This document shows, in pieces, positions 48,206-58,591 of a stretch of 64,000 bases of DNA. Each line of letters begins with the position of its first letter. The stretch's first letter is position 1. Below the pieces are notes generated by a model that was not told where the DNA came from, ran no database searches, and saw only the letters and a program-made list of their open reading frames with translations. The position numbers and the translations under genes were made by a program. Origin of the DNA: Crithidia expoeki (taxonomy: Eukaryota; Euglenozoa; Kinetoplastea; Trypanosomatida; Trypanosomatidae); NCBI GenBank assembly GCA_900240875.1, contig OESE01000217.1:124001-188000 (forward strand), given 5' to 3'.

Positions 48206-51200
48206 ATGTTCTATTCTGGCTGGGCCTTTCTTGCGCCGACGTCGATGAACGTCAGTGCGCTGTCGACGGAGATGTGCCATGCCCACCGCGCCCCGCACGA
48301 CGGCGCTGCTTTCGTTTCGCAGGAGTTGCTCGTGGACGTCACAAAGGCTGCACCTGCACAGGCTCACCTACCGCAGCGCTCAGAGGACACCTCGTTGACA
48401 CCTGATGCCGCTGCCGCTGCTCATTTTAATGCTGATTACTCCCAATTAAAAGAGAATAACACAGAGGCAGATCGCTTAAAAGAAGCAGCGCCATCCGGAG
48501 GAAAAGCGCACCACAGCCGCCGTTCACACACATCAGCCCGCCACCACAGTGTAAACGGCTGCGTTCTTCACCTCGCCCCTCGCCCCGCCCTCTCCTACAA
48601 GGAAATGGAGCGGCAGTTGAGGCACCGTGCCGCCGGGGCCTCCGACTGTTTTCACGTAAAGAGCAACATACCGATTTTTGCGCGGAGCGGCGTTCTGCTG
48701 ATGGAGTGTGTGGTGGGCCGCCCAGCATGCGCCAACCTCTGTTGTGCTGAGAAAGGAGAAGAAATCAATGATGCAGCGCAGAAAGCGGAGGATAGCAAAG
48801 CGAAGTCTGTGAAGCACCCGCTGCCGGCGCTCGTCGTGGGCGTCTGTAAGCGTCAGCTGCCGTGGTACAAACTACCCGGGGAGACAAGCAACAGCATCGG
48901 CTTCTACGTGGCACAACGCCATGTTGTGAAGGACGGCGGTGATGATCGAGATGAGGTGGTGGTACCTTGTGGTACCAACAATAACTCAAGCAGCACTGGT
49001 GGTGGCGGCCGCATTAGTGAGGGGGACACCATCGGGTGCCTCGTGGATCTGGTGCAACACGCCTTATCTTTCACTGTGAATAAACAGATTGTGAGCACAC
49101 AGTCCATTGACCCATCCTACGAGGACGGGAGTCTGTACTTTGCTGTCGGGCTCGCGCGCCGCCCCCAACAAGCGACGGACGTCACGGTACGCTTCTTCAC
49201 CGGCTCGGAGTGCCTAAATGTTGCGTTGCGGAGCAGCAGCTCTACTCGGACAAGTACGATGCGGTACCCACACGATCAGATGGATAAACCACTACAAAAG
49301 CTGTGTTGTCCACCGCATCCGTGTTTTCCACTTGCCCAGTATGTTCGTACCCTTGCGATTGCCGCTGTGCAGCAACGTGGCCTTGGCAACGTTGGGGAAG
49401 CAAGCTTCGTACGTGCCGCCGCATCTGCTGCTGGCAGCCCTGCCGACGCGCAAGACTTCGTGTCTGCTATCTCCGGTCAACATCATTCAAGAAACACCGT
49501 AACTGCTACCGCTGCTGCACTAAGTGCCGCTGACGGATCTCCTTCGCTCTTTACCTCAAAGGCGCTTTCAGAGGAAGCGGTGCGCGATATGTGCACTGCT
49601 GCCGTGCTGCGAGATTATCTTTCGTCCCGTGGCATGGTGTACACACTGAAGGCGCTGGATGCGGAGCTGGATGATCTGGCTCCGACGCACGCCAGACTGT
49701 ACCCAAAGTTGTTTCCAGGGAGCAGCGGCGAACGTGACGCGCAGACTTCTTCCGCTGATGAAGCTCAAGGCAGACACAGAGCCGCTGAAAAGCATCACAC
49801 GGTATCCACCACACAGAGGAGTGGTAGTAGTAGTAAAAACCTCAACGACAGCAGTGAAGCTCTGTTGCCTTGTACACTGCCGCAGGTTGGTGAAACACGC
49901 ACTGCGTGGCAGACGTTTGCTGAAAGCGTGTCTGAACTCCGTCGCACGCTGCTGGCGCCTCCGAGCCGTTCGACGAGTACCACAGAGTCATCGTCTCGCA
50001 TTTCGGACTTGTTGCTAACCCACGTTTTGTGGAAGCCGCCACTGATTGTGTCCTTCGCTCGTTTTGTTGACAACAGCATGAACGGCCTTAGCGTTGCAAT
50101 ACCGTTTTTTCTAAGGAATAGAAACGCGGAATCGTCGTGGCACGCATCATCGGAAACCACAGCCTTCTTCGCTACCGCCGAAAACGAAGACAGCACCGGC
50201 ATCAATAAAAGTGGCAACGACGGCAAGACCCACCAGGTTGATCAGACACAGTCGTCCTCTTGTTTTCTTAATGCGTCTCCGTACGAGTGGTTCCGCGCAA
50301 CTGTGGACCCGGCCCTTCTCACTTTGTGCTTCCTCTCTGTGCGGCGAGACGTAGACTACCTTCTTCACGCACACTACGCAGTTCAGGACATGTGGCGGAT
50401 TTTGCGTAAGTATCTGCGGAGTGCGGAAGAGGCCTGCGAAGCTGTAAATCACGACAGAGCGCAGGGTGCGGCCTCTGCGGCACCGCTATGTACCTTTGCG
50501 CCAAACATGGAGACGGAGCGTCAAGAGTTGGCGACTTTTACAGAGTTTTTTGCACAGCTTATGTGGGAGTCGAGTCACACGCTTCCGTCCGCAGTTGCAC
50601 ACGCGCATTGTACGCAGCAACCAGGCGGGGGATCTTTGTCTGCAGGAATTGCATCTCCCGTTCCGCTGCAGGTGAAGACGATGGAGGCGTTGGCGGGACT
50701 GGCAGGACACACAGATGAAGTGCTGTGCTGCAATTCATTGCTCCGGGATAACGTGCCGGACGGAAAGAAGGGCTTTGATGAGCTGTGCAACGAAGTCCGA
50801 GAATTCCGTGCACTGGCGTCAACACACAACGGATTTCCGACGAAACCAGCCGCAGCAGCAGCGAAGAAAAACACTGCTAATTTTTCGAAGGCTTTGTTAA
50901 GTGATCAGACCCGACAAACAGCTTTTTCTCGTCCCTTTGCGCATGCGGTTCTCTTCCTATATAACAGAGCCGTCGTCCCGGCATCAGCTCCATCACGGTC
51001 CGCTCAGGTACGCCTCCTCCAGACCCTCTGCAGTCTGCTTACGCAGACCTTTAGCTCCTTGCGCCAAGTAATGAGGTTCGAACAGGAACCGAACGAACAG
51101 AGCTGCGCCCAAGACCAGGAAAGTCAGAGTACACGCTTACACGTAGCCCTGACGTTCATCGATCTGTTGGAAGCACTTCTCGACTCGGTGCAGGAGCGCT

Positions 51201-52159
51201 TTCAGCAGCTCGTGTGGCGGCGACTTGCCCACGCTCTCGAAGAGGCGAATAAACAGCTGGAGGAGCGGCTGTGCCTGTGGCAGTGGTTTGCAGAAGAAAT
51301 AATCAGAGAAGCGGCAGCTCCACAGGAGAGATCGAACGACTGTGCTAGTGCACGCGATCATCATGAACCGATCAGTGAGTGGGTGTCGGACTACGGACTG
51401 GAGGAGGTGGGGAAGGAGGACACCCCCAGCAGCAAGGTGCGGAGTGACGAAGACAGAGAAGGGGAAGAACACAACTTCATAGCCCACGAAGCCACGCGTA
51501 TTAGTGGTGGTACCGTTCACTCAGAGACGGAAAGTCTGTCACCCACAGCCAGCTTTTCCTTCTTTCGGGCGGCTGCGACGTCGGAAGAAGGCGAAGATGA
51601 CAGCAACAACTGCGATTACGTACAATGTGGTGAGGGGAGCGAAGGGAAAGGTAAAGTAGCTCCAACGGGGACAAAGTCTGGACTTTCATCCTCGAAAGTA
51701 CTTTTCTACGAAAGTCTGACGGAAGCCCTGCCGTCTCTGCGGCTTCTGTGGCGTCGTGTTGCAGCTCGGGCAGCGCTGGAGCCGTCGCAACACCTCGTCA
51801 CAGATTTGTTTGTGCAAGAGCTGCGTGCCTCCCTGGCATTTGCCCCCGATGTGGGCTGGCGAGAGAAGGGCTCAGTGACAGACGCGCAAGCCGATAACAT
51901 CAAGGGTGTGTCATCGGGACCGTCAACGTCCACCACTGTGAATATTGCGTTAAATGGGGAAAGCACTGGCGTGAAACGTCGCTTATCGGTGGACGCGGAG
52001 GGTGATGCGGTGGAGGGCTTGAAGGCTGAAAACCGTACCGGCAAGACAAGCACGGTGTCTGACGTAGCGCTTGCCTCAAAAACGCAGTGGTTTACGGAGG
52101 AGCTGTACCTCAGCTCTGTGTACATGAAGCGCGTGCTAAAGCATTTGAGCGGGCGATGA
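48206..52159 (+). CDS. SPRY and LisH domain protein (RanBP9/GID-like architecture)
   Basis: 1317 residues from ATG 48206. A SPRY domain spans about 160-335: LPWYKLPGETSNSIGFYV (about 218-235), ISEGDTIGCLVDL (about 270-282, the typical 'GDvIGC.iD') and a following FTVNKQI / YFAVGL strand pair, with two low-complexity insertions. A LisH-like motif is at about 457-493 (MCTAAVLRDYLSSRGMVYTLKALDAEL). The rest is mostly helical with acidic Ser-rich parts (about 1075-1160) and ends in a basic helix (LSSVYMKRVLKHLSGR). SPRY followed by LisH is the order in RanBP9/10 and yeast Gid1, scaffold subunits of the CTLH/GID ubiquitin ligase. I could not recognise the CTLH-CRA part, so membership in that complex is a hypothesis. 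Confidence 0.75.
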   Translation: MFYSGWAFLAPTSMNVSALSTEMCHAHRAPHDGAAFVSQELLVDVTKAAPAQAHLPQRSEDTSLTPDAAAAAHFNADYSQLKENNTEADRLKEAAPSGGKAHHSRRSHTSARHHSVNGCVLHLAPRPALSYKEMERQLRHRAAGASDCFHVKSNIPIFARSGVLLMECVVGRPACANLCCAEKGEEINDAAQKAEDSKAKSVKHPLPALVVGVCKRQLPWYKLPGETSNSIGFYVAQRHVVKDGGDDRDEVVVPCGTNNNSSSTGGGGRISEGDTIGCLVDLVQHALSFTVNKQIVSTQSIDPSYEDGSLYFAVGLARRPQQATDVTVRFFTGSECLNVALRSSSSTRTSTMRYPHDQMDKPLQKLCCPPHPCFPLAQYVRTLAIAAVQQRGLGNVGEASFVRAAASAAGSPADAQDFVSAISGQHHSRNTVTATAAALSAADGSPSLFTSKALSEEAVRDMCTAAVLRDYLSSRGMVYTLKALDAELDDLAPTHARLYPKLFPGSSGERDAQTSSADEAQGRHRAAEKHHTVSTTQRSGSSSKNLNDSSEALLPCTLPQVGETRTAWQTFAESVSELRRTLLAPPSRSTSTTESSSRISDLLLTHVLWKPPLIVSFARFVDNSMNGLSVAIPFFLRNRNAESSWHASSETTAFFATAENEDSTGINKSGNDGKTHQVDQTQSSSCFLNASPYEWFRATVDPALLTLCFLSVRRDVDYLLHAHYAVQDMWRILRKYLRSAEEACEAVNHDRAQGAASAAPLCTFAPNMETERQELATFTEFFAQLMWESSHTLPSAVAHAHCTQQPGGGSLSAGIASPVPLQVKTMEALAGLAGHTDEVLCCNSLLRDNVPDGKKGFDELCNEVREFRALASTHNGFPTKPAAAAAKKNTANFSKALLSDQTRQTAFSRPFAHAVLFLYNRAVVPASAPSRSAQVRLLQTLCSLLTQTFSSLRQVMRFEQEPNEQSCAQDQESQSTRLHVALTFIDLLEALLDSVQERFQQLVWRRLAHALEEANKQLEERLCLWQWFAEEIIREAAAPQERSNDCASARDHHEPISEWVSDYGLEEVGKEDTPSSKVRSDEDREGEEHNFIAHEATRISGGTVHSETESLSPTASFSFFRAAATSEEGEDDSNNCDYVQCGEGSEGKGKVAPTGTKSGLSSSKVLFYESLTEALPSLRLLWRRVAARAALEPSQHLVTDLFVQELRASLAFAPDVGWREKGSVTDAQADNIKGVSSGPSTSTTVNIALNGESTGVKRRLSVDAEGDAVEGLKAENRTGKTSTVSDVALASKTQWFTEELYLSSVYMKRVLKHLSGR

Positions 52160-52835
52160 GGTGGAGAGAGGGAAAGCGTTTTTAACTTGTATTTTCTTTT
52201 TTTCCATTTCGCGTGTAGCTTCTCTCCTGCTCTTGAGCAAGAGCCGTTGACGTATTTGTGCTGGCAATCGAAACGTGGCTGTTGCTTTTTTCTTTCTTTT
52301 CAAATTAACTTGTGAAATATCCGTTTTTCATTTTTTTTTTTGGTTTTGTTCTTCTGTTTTGCTTTTTAGTATTTGCCATCATCATCTTCAGTATTTAGCC
52401 GAAAAAGAGAACCCGCTCAGCGCGATCGCTTAGCACAAAAAATAGCTGTTGCGCGAGAACACCTACACTATCAACATCACACGGCGTCCTTGCTCCACGT
52501 CCGCGTCTTCTGCTCGACAAATGCCTTTGCCACCTGGACATTTCTTATGCCCTTTGCCCTTCCTCTCTTTTTCCTTTTTTGCCTTTTCGTTTCGCAAATC
52601 AGCTTGCGGAATAGATTTGACATTCCTTAGCGGTTAATCTACTTGGTTTACATCTGGATCCGTTTTCGATTGCCACCTGAGCTCTGTAGCGCTTCTTTCC
52701 CCTCCCTCTTTTTAGCCGCAAATTCGCGTTTGCTGCTCTGTTTGCGTCGCCCACACAAAAACGAAAAGACAAGAGTGGGGACAGAGCACACGCCGTATTC
52801 TGTTCTCGTGCCTCTTCTCCTTTCATCGCACCATC
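52160..52835. other. Intergenic/UTR spacer
   Basis: No gene. T-rich with runs of nine or ten T near 52330, and a pyrimidine-rich stretch (TTCCCCTCCCTCTTTTTAG, about 52697-52715, AG at 52714-52715) that is a likely acceptor for the next gene. Confidence 0.5.
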
Positions 52836-55229
52836 ATGTCTGGCTCACATCAGTTTTACACCGCCACCGGGCGGGCCCTTCCGCCGCCGCCGAAGCGCAC
52901 ACCGTCGCGGCACAGCGCGGTGCTGCGGCTGCCCACCCGCCGAGCCGAGCAGAAACGCAGCACCACTGTTCGCACCGACTCACCAGGCCGGATCGAGATG
53001 CCGCACGGTGGCGAGTTTCGCACCATCCCGGAGACTCAGCGCGCGGCGTCGCAGCTGGTGGTGTACCAAGGAATGAAGAAGGAGAGAGGCCGGCAGGCAG
53101 CTGCTTCGTCGAAGGCATCGAGTGTGACACGTGGCAACCCGCGCAAGGCATCCTTTAGAGCTGCTGCTGCGGACACTGTTGCTGCCCCACCACTACCGGA
53201 GATGCCCTCAACTCCGTTGCCTGCCGCGAAGACGTCATCATACCCGTCCAGTGTTTTGTCCGATCTCTCGCCGCCTCCCAACGCACCACCGTTGCAGAGA
53301 GAGAGCTTCATCTCTGTCAACAAGGCGAACTACAAAAGTAGCTATCAAGATACTGCTTCTGTAGGCGAGAGGGAATCCAGCCGCGAAGTGCCAAAGCCAA
53401 AGAAAGCTGCCAACGAAAGTTCCAGCGACTCGAGCTCGCCATGTTTGAATCGGATGAAACCAACGGAAGATGATGACGAAGTCGTGCACCAGGACGTAAA
53501 CTGGTGGCGCCGCGACAGTGCTTACCGCGACGCAACATCGGATGTACAGTCAATCTCGATGTCCAGCACCCGTCAGAGTCGCGCATTAGAGGAGCGCGAG
53601 CAGATGCTCCGAAGCGACAACGTCGGAGAACGGCAACAGCGCAGCAAACAATATCTGGCCCATAACAGCAACAACGATTATTGTGATCACTCGGTTCCCA
53701 GTCAATATTCTGTTTCGCAGTACAGCGAACGGCCCGAAGAACAAGATGCCCGTCACGCCTCGCAGAAGCGTGAATTTGCACCAAAGCCACAACAGCAGCA
53801 GCAGCAGAGTCGGCAGCTACTGTATGCTACGCCGCCGGCACTTCACGGAAGCTGCAACGCAGCTACTGCTGCATCTGTTGCGTTGCAGCATAGCGAATTC
53901 AGTGGCTGCTGCCAGGGCCCGCTGTCGCACGGTTACTCAGCAAGTGAACCGAGCTCCCGTCGTCCTGCTTCTTCGGACAACACCAATCACAAAAATCGAA
54001 CGAACAAAGACAGCACTTCAAGCGACATCACAAAGATCAATACGGACAATGACAATCGTAGCGCTGTCGCGCCTGTTTTTGTGAGTCCTATTGTCCCTTG
54101 CACCAACAGTGGATCCCGCAGCAATATCAACAGTCATCGCTACCATCAATCCAACATCGGCAGCAGGAGCAACAGCAACACGCGGTGCCTCTCTGTTGAC
54201 CGTCACACCCACCTGTACAGTCAGCGGAAAATGGAGCAGCGCCGCACCTCACGCTCGGCAGTCAGCGTTGATGCTTCATGTGCTACGTCATTCCAACCCC
54301 CTGCGGCGAGTCAGACCTTCGCCCTCGTGCCAGCCCCTGCCGTGGTGAAATACAGCACCCGCTCCCCACGTAGCGACGACGACGATCCATTGGAGATGAA
54401 CACACCGATTGCAGACCGTGTTCGGCAGCGCTCAGTAGTTTCATCGAACTGCATGACATCCGGTGGATCCGCTGCACCACCGACAGCTCTCTCTACGGCG
54501 GGTACGTTGGAAGGCACGGAGCTGCTCCCCTCGCTGCCGAAGCTACAAGGTCGCAAGACGAATAGCAGCAACGACGACGACCGCATTTACCGCACCATCG
54601 TGCGTTTCATCGAGTATCAGCCTGAGGCTGAGCGGCCAAAGTTGGAGGGGATGCTGCGCGAATTCTGTGGCCGCGAAGAGGAACTGTGCGAGTTGCTGAC
54701 AGAGACCTACGGCGACGACTTTGAAATGGTGAAGTTGGCGTGTCACCGTGGGCCGTCGGTGCCGCTGATTGCTGACCGTCCACTTAAGGCCTCGAGTGCA
54801 GCTGCTTCGCACCGCAGCACCGCCAGCCGCGATCAGACGTCGCGCGTTCTGCTGCTCAGTGATGCAGCAGCGCAACTGGAGAGCGGCAATCAGCGTTCAC
54901 AGCAGCTGGTGCAGCATCCGCAACAATACTTACACGCGCAGTCGAGCGAGATGAACGGCAATGAGTATGCTGATGATAATGATGGTAACAGTGGGAGCTG
55001 TGATGATGAAGGTTACGCCTCCGCTGTGAAGCCGCTGTCTAACTCCGAGACGACCAAAGAAGAGGATGCGGAGGAAAGGCATCACTACAATAAGGAGTAC
55101 GAGGAGTCGGTGCGGCCGAACAGCACACCGCGGGTGGAGGAGGGAGACTACGATGAGGAACCGGTGTACGACGAAGACAATTACGCACGGGAGATGCTGA
55201 CACCTGCGCTGCTGTACGAGCGGCGCTGA
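52836..55229 (+). CDS. Largely disordered protein with a short helical module near the C-terminus
   Basis: 797 residues from ATG 52836. Most of the protein is Ser/Arg/Gln/Asn-rich low complexity, including a polyQ tract (KPQQQQQQSRQ, about 318) and Ser/Asn/Arg runs (about 400-450). Residues about 581-630 are ordered: IYRTIVRFIEYQPEAERPKL, then LREFCGREEELCELLTETYG. This has the pattern 'F...Y.PE....v..iL..f.GrEeeL...L...YG' that recurs in kinetoplastid proteins (recalled, not looked up). The C-terminus is acidic (EEGDYDEEPVYDEDNYARE). No catalytic motif is visible. The short N-terminal basic/proline segment (ALPPPPKRTPSRHS) might bind microtubules or SH3-like domains, but this is speculation. 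Confidence 0.75.
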   Translation: MSGSHQFYTATGRALPPPPKRTPSRHSAVLRLPTRRAEQKRSTTVRTDSPGRIEMPHGGEFRTIPETQRAASQLVVYQGMKKERGRQAAASSKASSVTRGNPRKASFRAAAADTVAAPPLPEMPSTPLPAAKTSSYPSSVLSDLSPPPNAPPLQRESFISVNKANYKSSYQDTASVGERESSREVPKPKKAANESSSDSSSPCLNRMKPTEDDDEVVHQDVNWWRRDSAYRDATSDVQSISMSSTRQSRALEEREQMLRSDNVGERQQRSKQYLAHNSNNDYCDHSVPSQYSVSQYSERPEEQDARHASQKREFAPKPQQQQQQSRQLLYATPPALHGSCNAATAASVALQHSEFSGCCQGPLSHGYSASEPSSRRPASSDNTNHKNRTNKDSTSSDITKINTDNDNRSAVAPVFVSPIVPCTNSGSRSNINSHRYHQSNIGSRSNSNTRCLSVDRHTHLYSQRKMEQRRTSRSAVSVDASCATSFQPPAASQTFALVPAPAVVKYSTRSPRSDDDDPLEMNTPIADRVRQRSVVSSNCMTSGGSAAPPTALSTAGTLEGTELLPSLPKLQGRKTNSSNDDDRIYRTIVRFIEYQPEAERPKLEGMLREFCGREEELCELLTETYGDDFEMVKLACHRGPSVPLIADRPLKASSAAASHRSTASRDQTSRVLLLSDAAAQLESGNQRSQQLVQHPQQYLHAQSSEMNGNEYADDNDGNSGSCDDEGYASAVKPLSNSETTKEEDAEERHHYNKEYEESVRPNSTPRVEEGDYDEEPVYDEDNYAREMLTPALLYERR

Positions 55230-56341
55230 AGTGAAATGAAAGTCAAAGAGCGATTGAAGAGCGCAAAAACGGCGCCTTTCACACCGGACGCATTTTTTTT
55301 TCTCCTTGGTATCAAAGCTCATTATAATGAAGCAACACGGGTGTTTTGAAGGGGGAGGGTTCTGCGTCTAGTTTAGAGCAGCTTTAATACCCGTCAGCAA
55401 GTTGAGTCAGCCGCCGCCTTCTCGCGCTTTTATTGTTATCAACTCAAGGAGGCATTTTTTTTTCAGATCCTTTTCTGTACCGCTTGTCTTTGTTTCTTGT
55501 TTCTTACCTTTTTAATTTGATTTGTGTGGAGTCCTTCGCCTCTGGAATTTGCAACGAATACGTTAAGCCCTGTTGACCGTTTTTTTTTTTTTTTACCACT
55601 ACGGATGAAAGGCGTATTGCGACTCTCTTCTCTGAATGATCAGTCAGCGAGGTTAGTCTAGTTTCTGTTGCATTTCATCTCTGTTGCTCTTTTCATCCTT
55701 CCTTTCACGTAAAGGTATGTAACGATGTGGATGTTCTTTCGGTTTTGTTGTTTTGCGTCTGTTGCACGTAGGTGCGGCTGTTATCCCGTACAGCTACGTT
55801 TTCAGAAGAAGGAAACAAGTCAAACGCATCTCTTTTCTTCTATGACGGTGGTGATTTATTGCGGCGGACAGTTTTTTTTTTTGGTGTTGTTGTGTACCTT
55901 CTGAGTCAAAGAACCTGTTCGCCTTCACAGCTCTGCTACATTAACACAAAGCCTGGCCGCAGCTTGTCTCCTGTGGGAGATAACAAAAAAAAAAAGGTGG
56001 TCATGATCACTATCAGTAAACTATAAGCCGCCACATTTATTTGGAAAACGCAACACACATGGGTATTTTTGCTCTCGCCAATCACGCCGTTTCTTCAGAC
56101 CCATCTGTTTCTTAGCCCTTCACACACACACAAAAAAAAAACGTACTCACAGATTCCTTTATACATTTCTGAATCCCTGTTAGCGGCAGAGCTGTTGGTC
56201 TTCTCTACCATTGTTATACCTTTACGAGACACGAAGCCTGTCTTTACATGCTTCCCTCAGCTCGCGGCGACCTCTAAAAACACTGTTACTAGAAAACCAA
56301 CTTGAACTAGTTGTAGCGTTTTATTATTGTTATTCTGCGTG
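55230..56341. other. Intergenic/UTR spacer (1.1 kb)
   Basis: No gene seen. T-rich with T9-T13 runs (near 55452, 55580, 55872), A-runs and a short CA repeat at 56121-56130. The leader just before ATG 56342 is AT-rich. Confidence 0.5.
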
Positions 56342-57688
56342 ATGCGTCAGCTCACCTCAGTTTTCTTAACACCACTGCTGCTGCTGTGCGGGTGCCTCAT
56401 CACCGTTTTCAGTTCCACCGCATGCGCCATCGTCCCTCAAGAGGCGCCGCTGGTGCTGCACACCAGCCTCGTCGAACTCTTCAACGCAGCGAATTCGCAG
56501 TGGTCCGTGTCAATTGCCCGTACTACGCCCACTGATGCCGCAATCAAAAATGAGGACAAAGAAGAATCGCTGCCGTGGACGGACATGCAGGAAGTGTGGG
56601 TAGAGGGCCAACCGCTGGAGAGCGCCGCTTCCCTTCTCTTCGCTCTGCCTCCTTCCACCTCCACGCACTACCAAATCGAGGACGTTGAAGGGGAGGAGGC
56701 GCAGGCGAAAGATGACACTGTGCCGATGGGCGAGAAGAACATTGTGCATGGCGACAATGTGCTGATGCGTGCGCAGCGCCGACAGCTGTTTGGTCATCTG
56801 ACCTTTTCCTTCCACGGTTTTTCTTGCGAGGAGTACAGCTCTGCGGAACGCCATCGCCGCGGCAGCAGCAATGGCAACAACGAACACAGCGCATTGCGCG
56901 GCCGCTGCTACCTCCTGCGTGACAGCGGCGAAGACGTTTTTTTTAACTACCGTGTTGAAGCGCAGTTGAAGGCGGCGACAAACGAAGAGAGGAGGGCTGT
57001 GGAGGAGGAAGGCCACAGTGGCGCGGCACGACGCAGCGACGCAGCGAGCCCGCGACGCCACCACAGCACCCGTGTATCGGAGGCAGCGGCAGCAGCTTCA
57101 ACTTCAGCAGCAGCGATCAAACACAGTAAGAGGAGGGCCGGCGGAGCTGCAGTGCGTGTCCCGCAGACGTCCTCGCACACCTCATCGGGCGACGTGTGGA
57201 CGGAGTATGTCGTGCTGCCCGGTGCGGTGTCCGGCGTGGTGGGAGCTGAAGGCGATATTCGTGTGGGCAGTGTACGGCTGACGGAGCACCTCACGAAGGA
57301 GTACGACGCTAAAAACTCCGCTCGTGTGCAACTGTCCTTCGCCCTGGCGTTTTTCGGTGCAAAGAGCGCTACTACCTCTGATGATGCTGCTGTGGCAAAT
57401 GCAACTCCAGTGGCAACCATTCATGTTCGTGTGAATGGTGTGACGGGCGCGTACTGTGAGCAGGCGGTGCAACACGCGACGATGTCGCAGCAAGCATCGC
57501 GTACGAGCTTCTTCAACCGCTGGGTCTTCCCTGTAGTGTACATTGGCTGTCTGTACGGGCTGGTGTACGGCGTGGCGTGGCTGCAGGCGAAGCGTAAGTC
57601 ATCTGCTGCTGCTTCCACTGGTAGCGCTGCCGGGCCCGCAGGTGCGGCTCCCAGCGGATTTCCTGCCGCAGTCAAGAAACAGCAGTGA
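56342..57688 (+). CDS. Type I membrane protein, possibly EMC10-like
   Basis: 448 residues from ATG 56342, the first ATG in the frame. An N-terminal signal peptide (LTSVFLTPLLLLCGCLITVF...TACA) is followed by a lumenal part of about 350 residues with beta-type segments (LVLHTSLVELFNAANSQWSVSI) and low-complexity insertions (about 215-265). One transmembrane helix sits at about 394-415 (WVFPVVYIGCLYGLVYGVAWL), followed by a short Ala/Gly/Ser-rich cytosolic tail. Signal peptide, lumenal beta domain, 'SFFNRW' before the helix and a small-residue tail resemble ER membrane complex subunit 10 (human SFFAKYWMYIIPVVL then Gly-rich tail). Other single-pass ER proteins, such as EMC7, are possible. The topology is well supported; the family is a guess. 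Confidence 0.7.
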   Translation: MRQLTSVFLTPLLLLCGCLITVFSSTACAIVPQEAPLVLHTSLVELFNAANSQWSVSIARTTPTDAAIKNEDKEESLPWTDMQEVWVEGQPLESAASLLFALPPSTSTHYQIEDVEGEEAQAKDDTVPMGEKNIVHGDNVLMRAQRRQLFGHLTFSFHGFSCEEYSSAERHRRGSSNGNNEHSALRGRCYLLRDSGEDVFFNYRVEAQLKAATNEERRAVEEEGHSGAARRSDAASPRRHHSTRVSEAAAAASTSAAAIKHSKRRAGGAAVRVPQTSSHTSSGDVWTEYVVLPGAVSGVVGAEGDIRVGSVRLTEHLTKEYDAKNSARVQLSFALAFFGAKSATTSDDAAVANATPVATIHVRVNGVTGAYCEQAVQHATMSQQASRTSFFNRWVFPVVYIGCLYGLVYGVAWLQAKRKSSAAASTGSAAGPAGAAPSGFPAAVKKQQ

Positions 57689-58591
57689 AAAAGGGGGAAA
57701 AACGGGTGGTTGCTCACAGTGTTGTTAGCTGATTAGATTCGAAGCAAAAGGGGAGGGAGAAATGAATGGAGTCAGCACATGTGAGGAGAAAGGAGAAGCA
57801 GCGTGTTTTAGTGTCTTTTGATAAGCTGACAATTCTTTTTGTTGCTGTTGTTGAATAAGGGTCCTAAGAGACTATGTACTTTGACACGTTGTGCAAAAGC
57901 ATTGAACGCTCCACTTCTCCGATTCAGCTTGTCAAAGTGCTTGAAAGCGCGAGTCTTTTTTTGGGGGTTCAACGTTCTCCCCCGCCCTTTACTTGCGGCC
58001 GGTCAAGCTCACGGAATGGAAGTCAGTTTTGCGCTTGTTTCCTTAATGTTCTCATCTTTCGGGTGTGAGATCTCTCTGATAGAAGTGTTTTCTTGCTCAA
58101 TGTCATTTCTCCACCTCTAACGCCTCTTTCTAGATTCTTTGGGCGGTAGCGACCGATTCGACGGAGGACATCAGCTGTTCCACTATTCGTGCTCTCAGTG
58201 CTGCAGAGCAAAGGAAAAAAAAATAAAAAGTAGAATTTGTAAATCCACCTACAGATGCTATGTCTCGCAATCTGAGCTAAGTGCACACCGCGCACCTCGA
58301 GGAGCAGTCTATTGTGCCGCTGCTGAAGTTGTTGGGGATTCTGCTGATTGCCACAACGATTGCCATTGCCATTGGACCCCGTCACGATGAAGAAGTCCGT
58401 TCTGCACAGCAACGTAACCAGCCCATGCACCGCAATGCAGAATGCGCCGTCCTCAAACGTCCTTTCTACTCAACCTTCCCCCCTCCTTTCTGTAACCCCT
58501 CTTTCGCAGCGTCGTTTTGCAGAAACCCACCCTCAAGATCAGGAACCTCACCTTCATTTCATGATTCGTAATCTGCACTGTCACTGCCGCC
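57689..58591. other. Intergenic/UTR spacer with a possible short membrane-protein remnant
   Basis: No certain gene. Around 58260-58380 there is a short stretch that reads like a single-pass membrane peptide (see findings), but it lacks an uninterrupted AUG frame. The last 130 bases form the splice-acceptor region of the thioesterase gene. Confidence 0.5.
58467..58509 (+). promoter_or_regulatory. Probable trans-splice acceptor of the thioesterase gene
   Basis: Pyrimidine tract (CTACTCAACCTTCCCCCCTC through CCCCTCTTTCGCAG) ends in AG 58508-58509, giving a leader of about 83 bases before ATG 58592. Confidence 0.6.
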
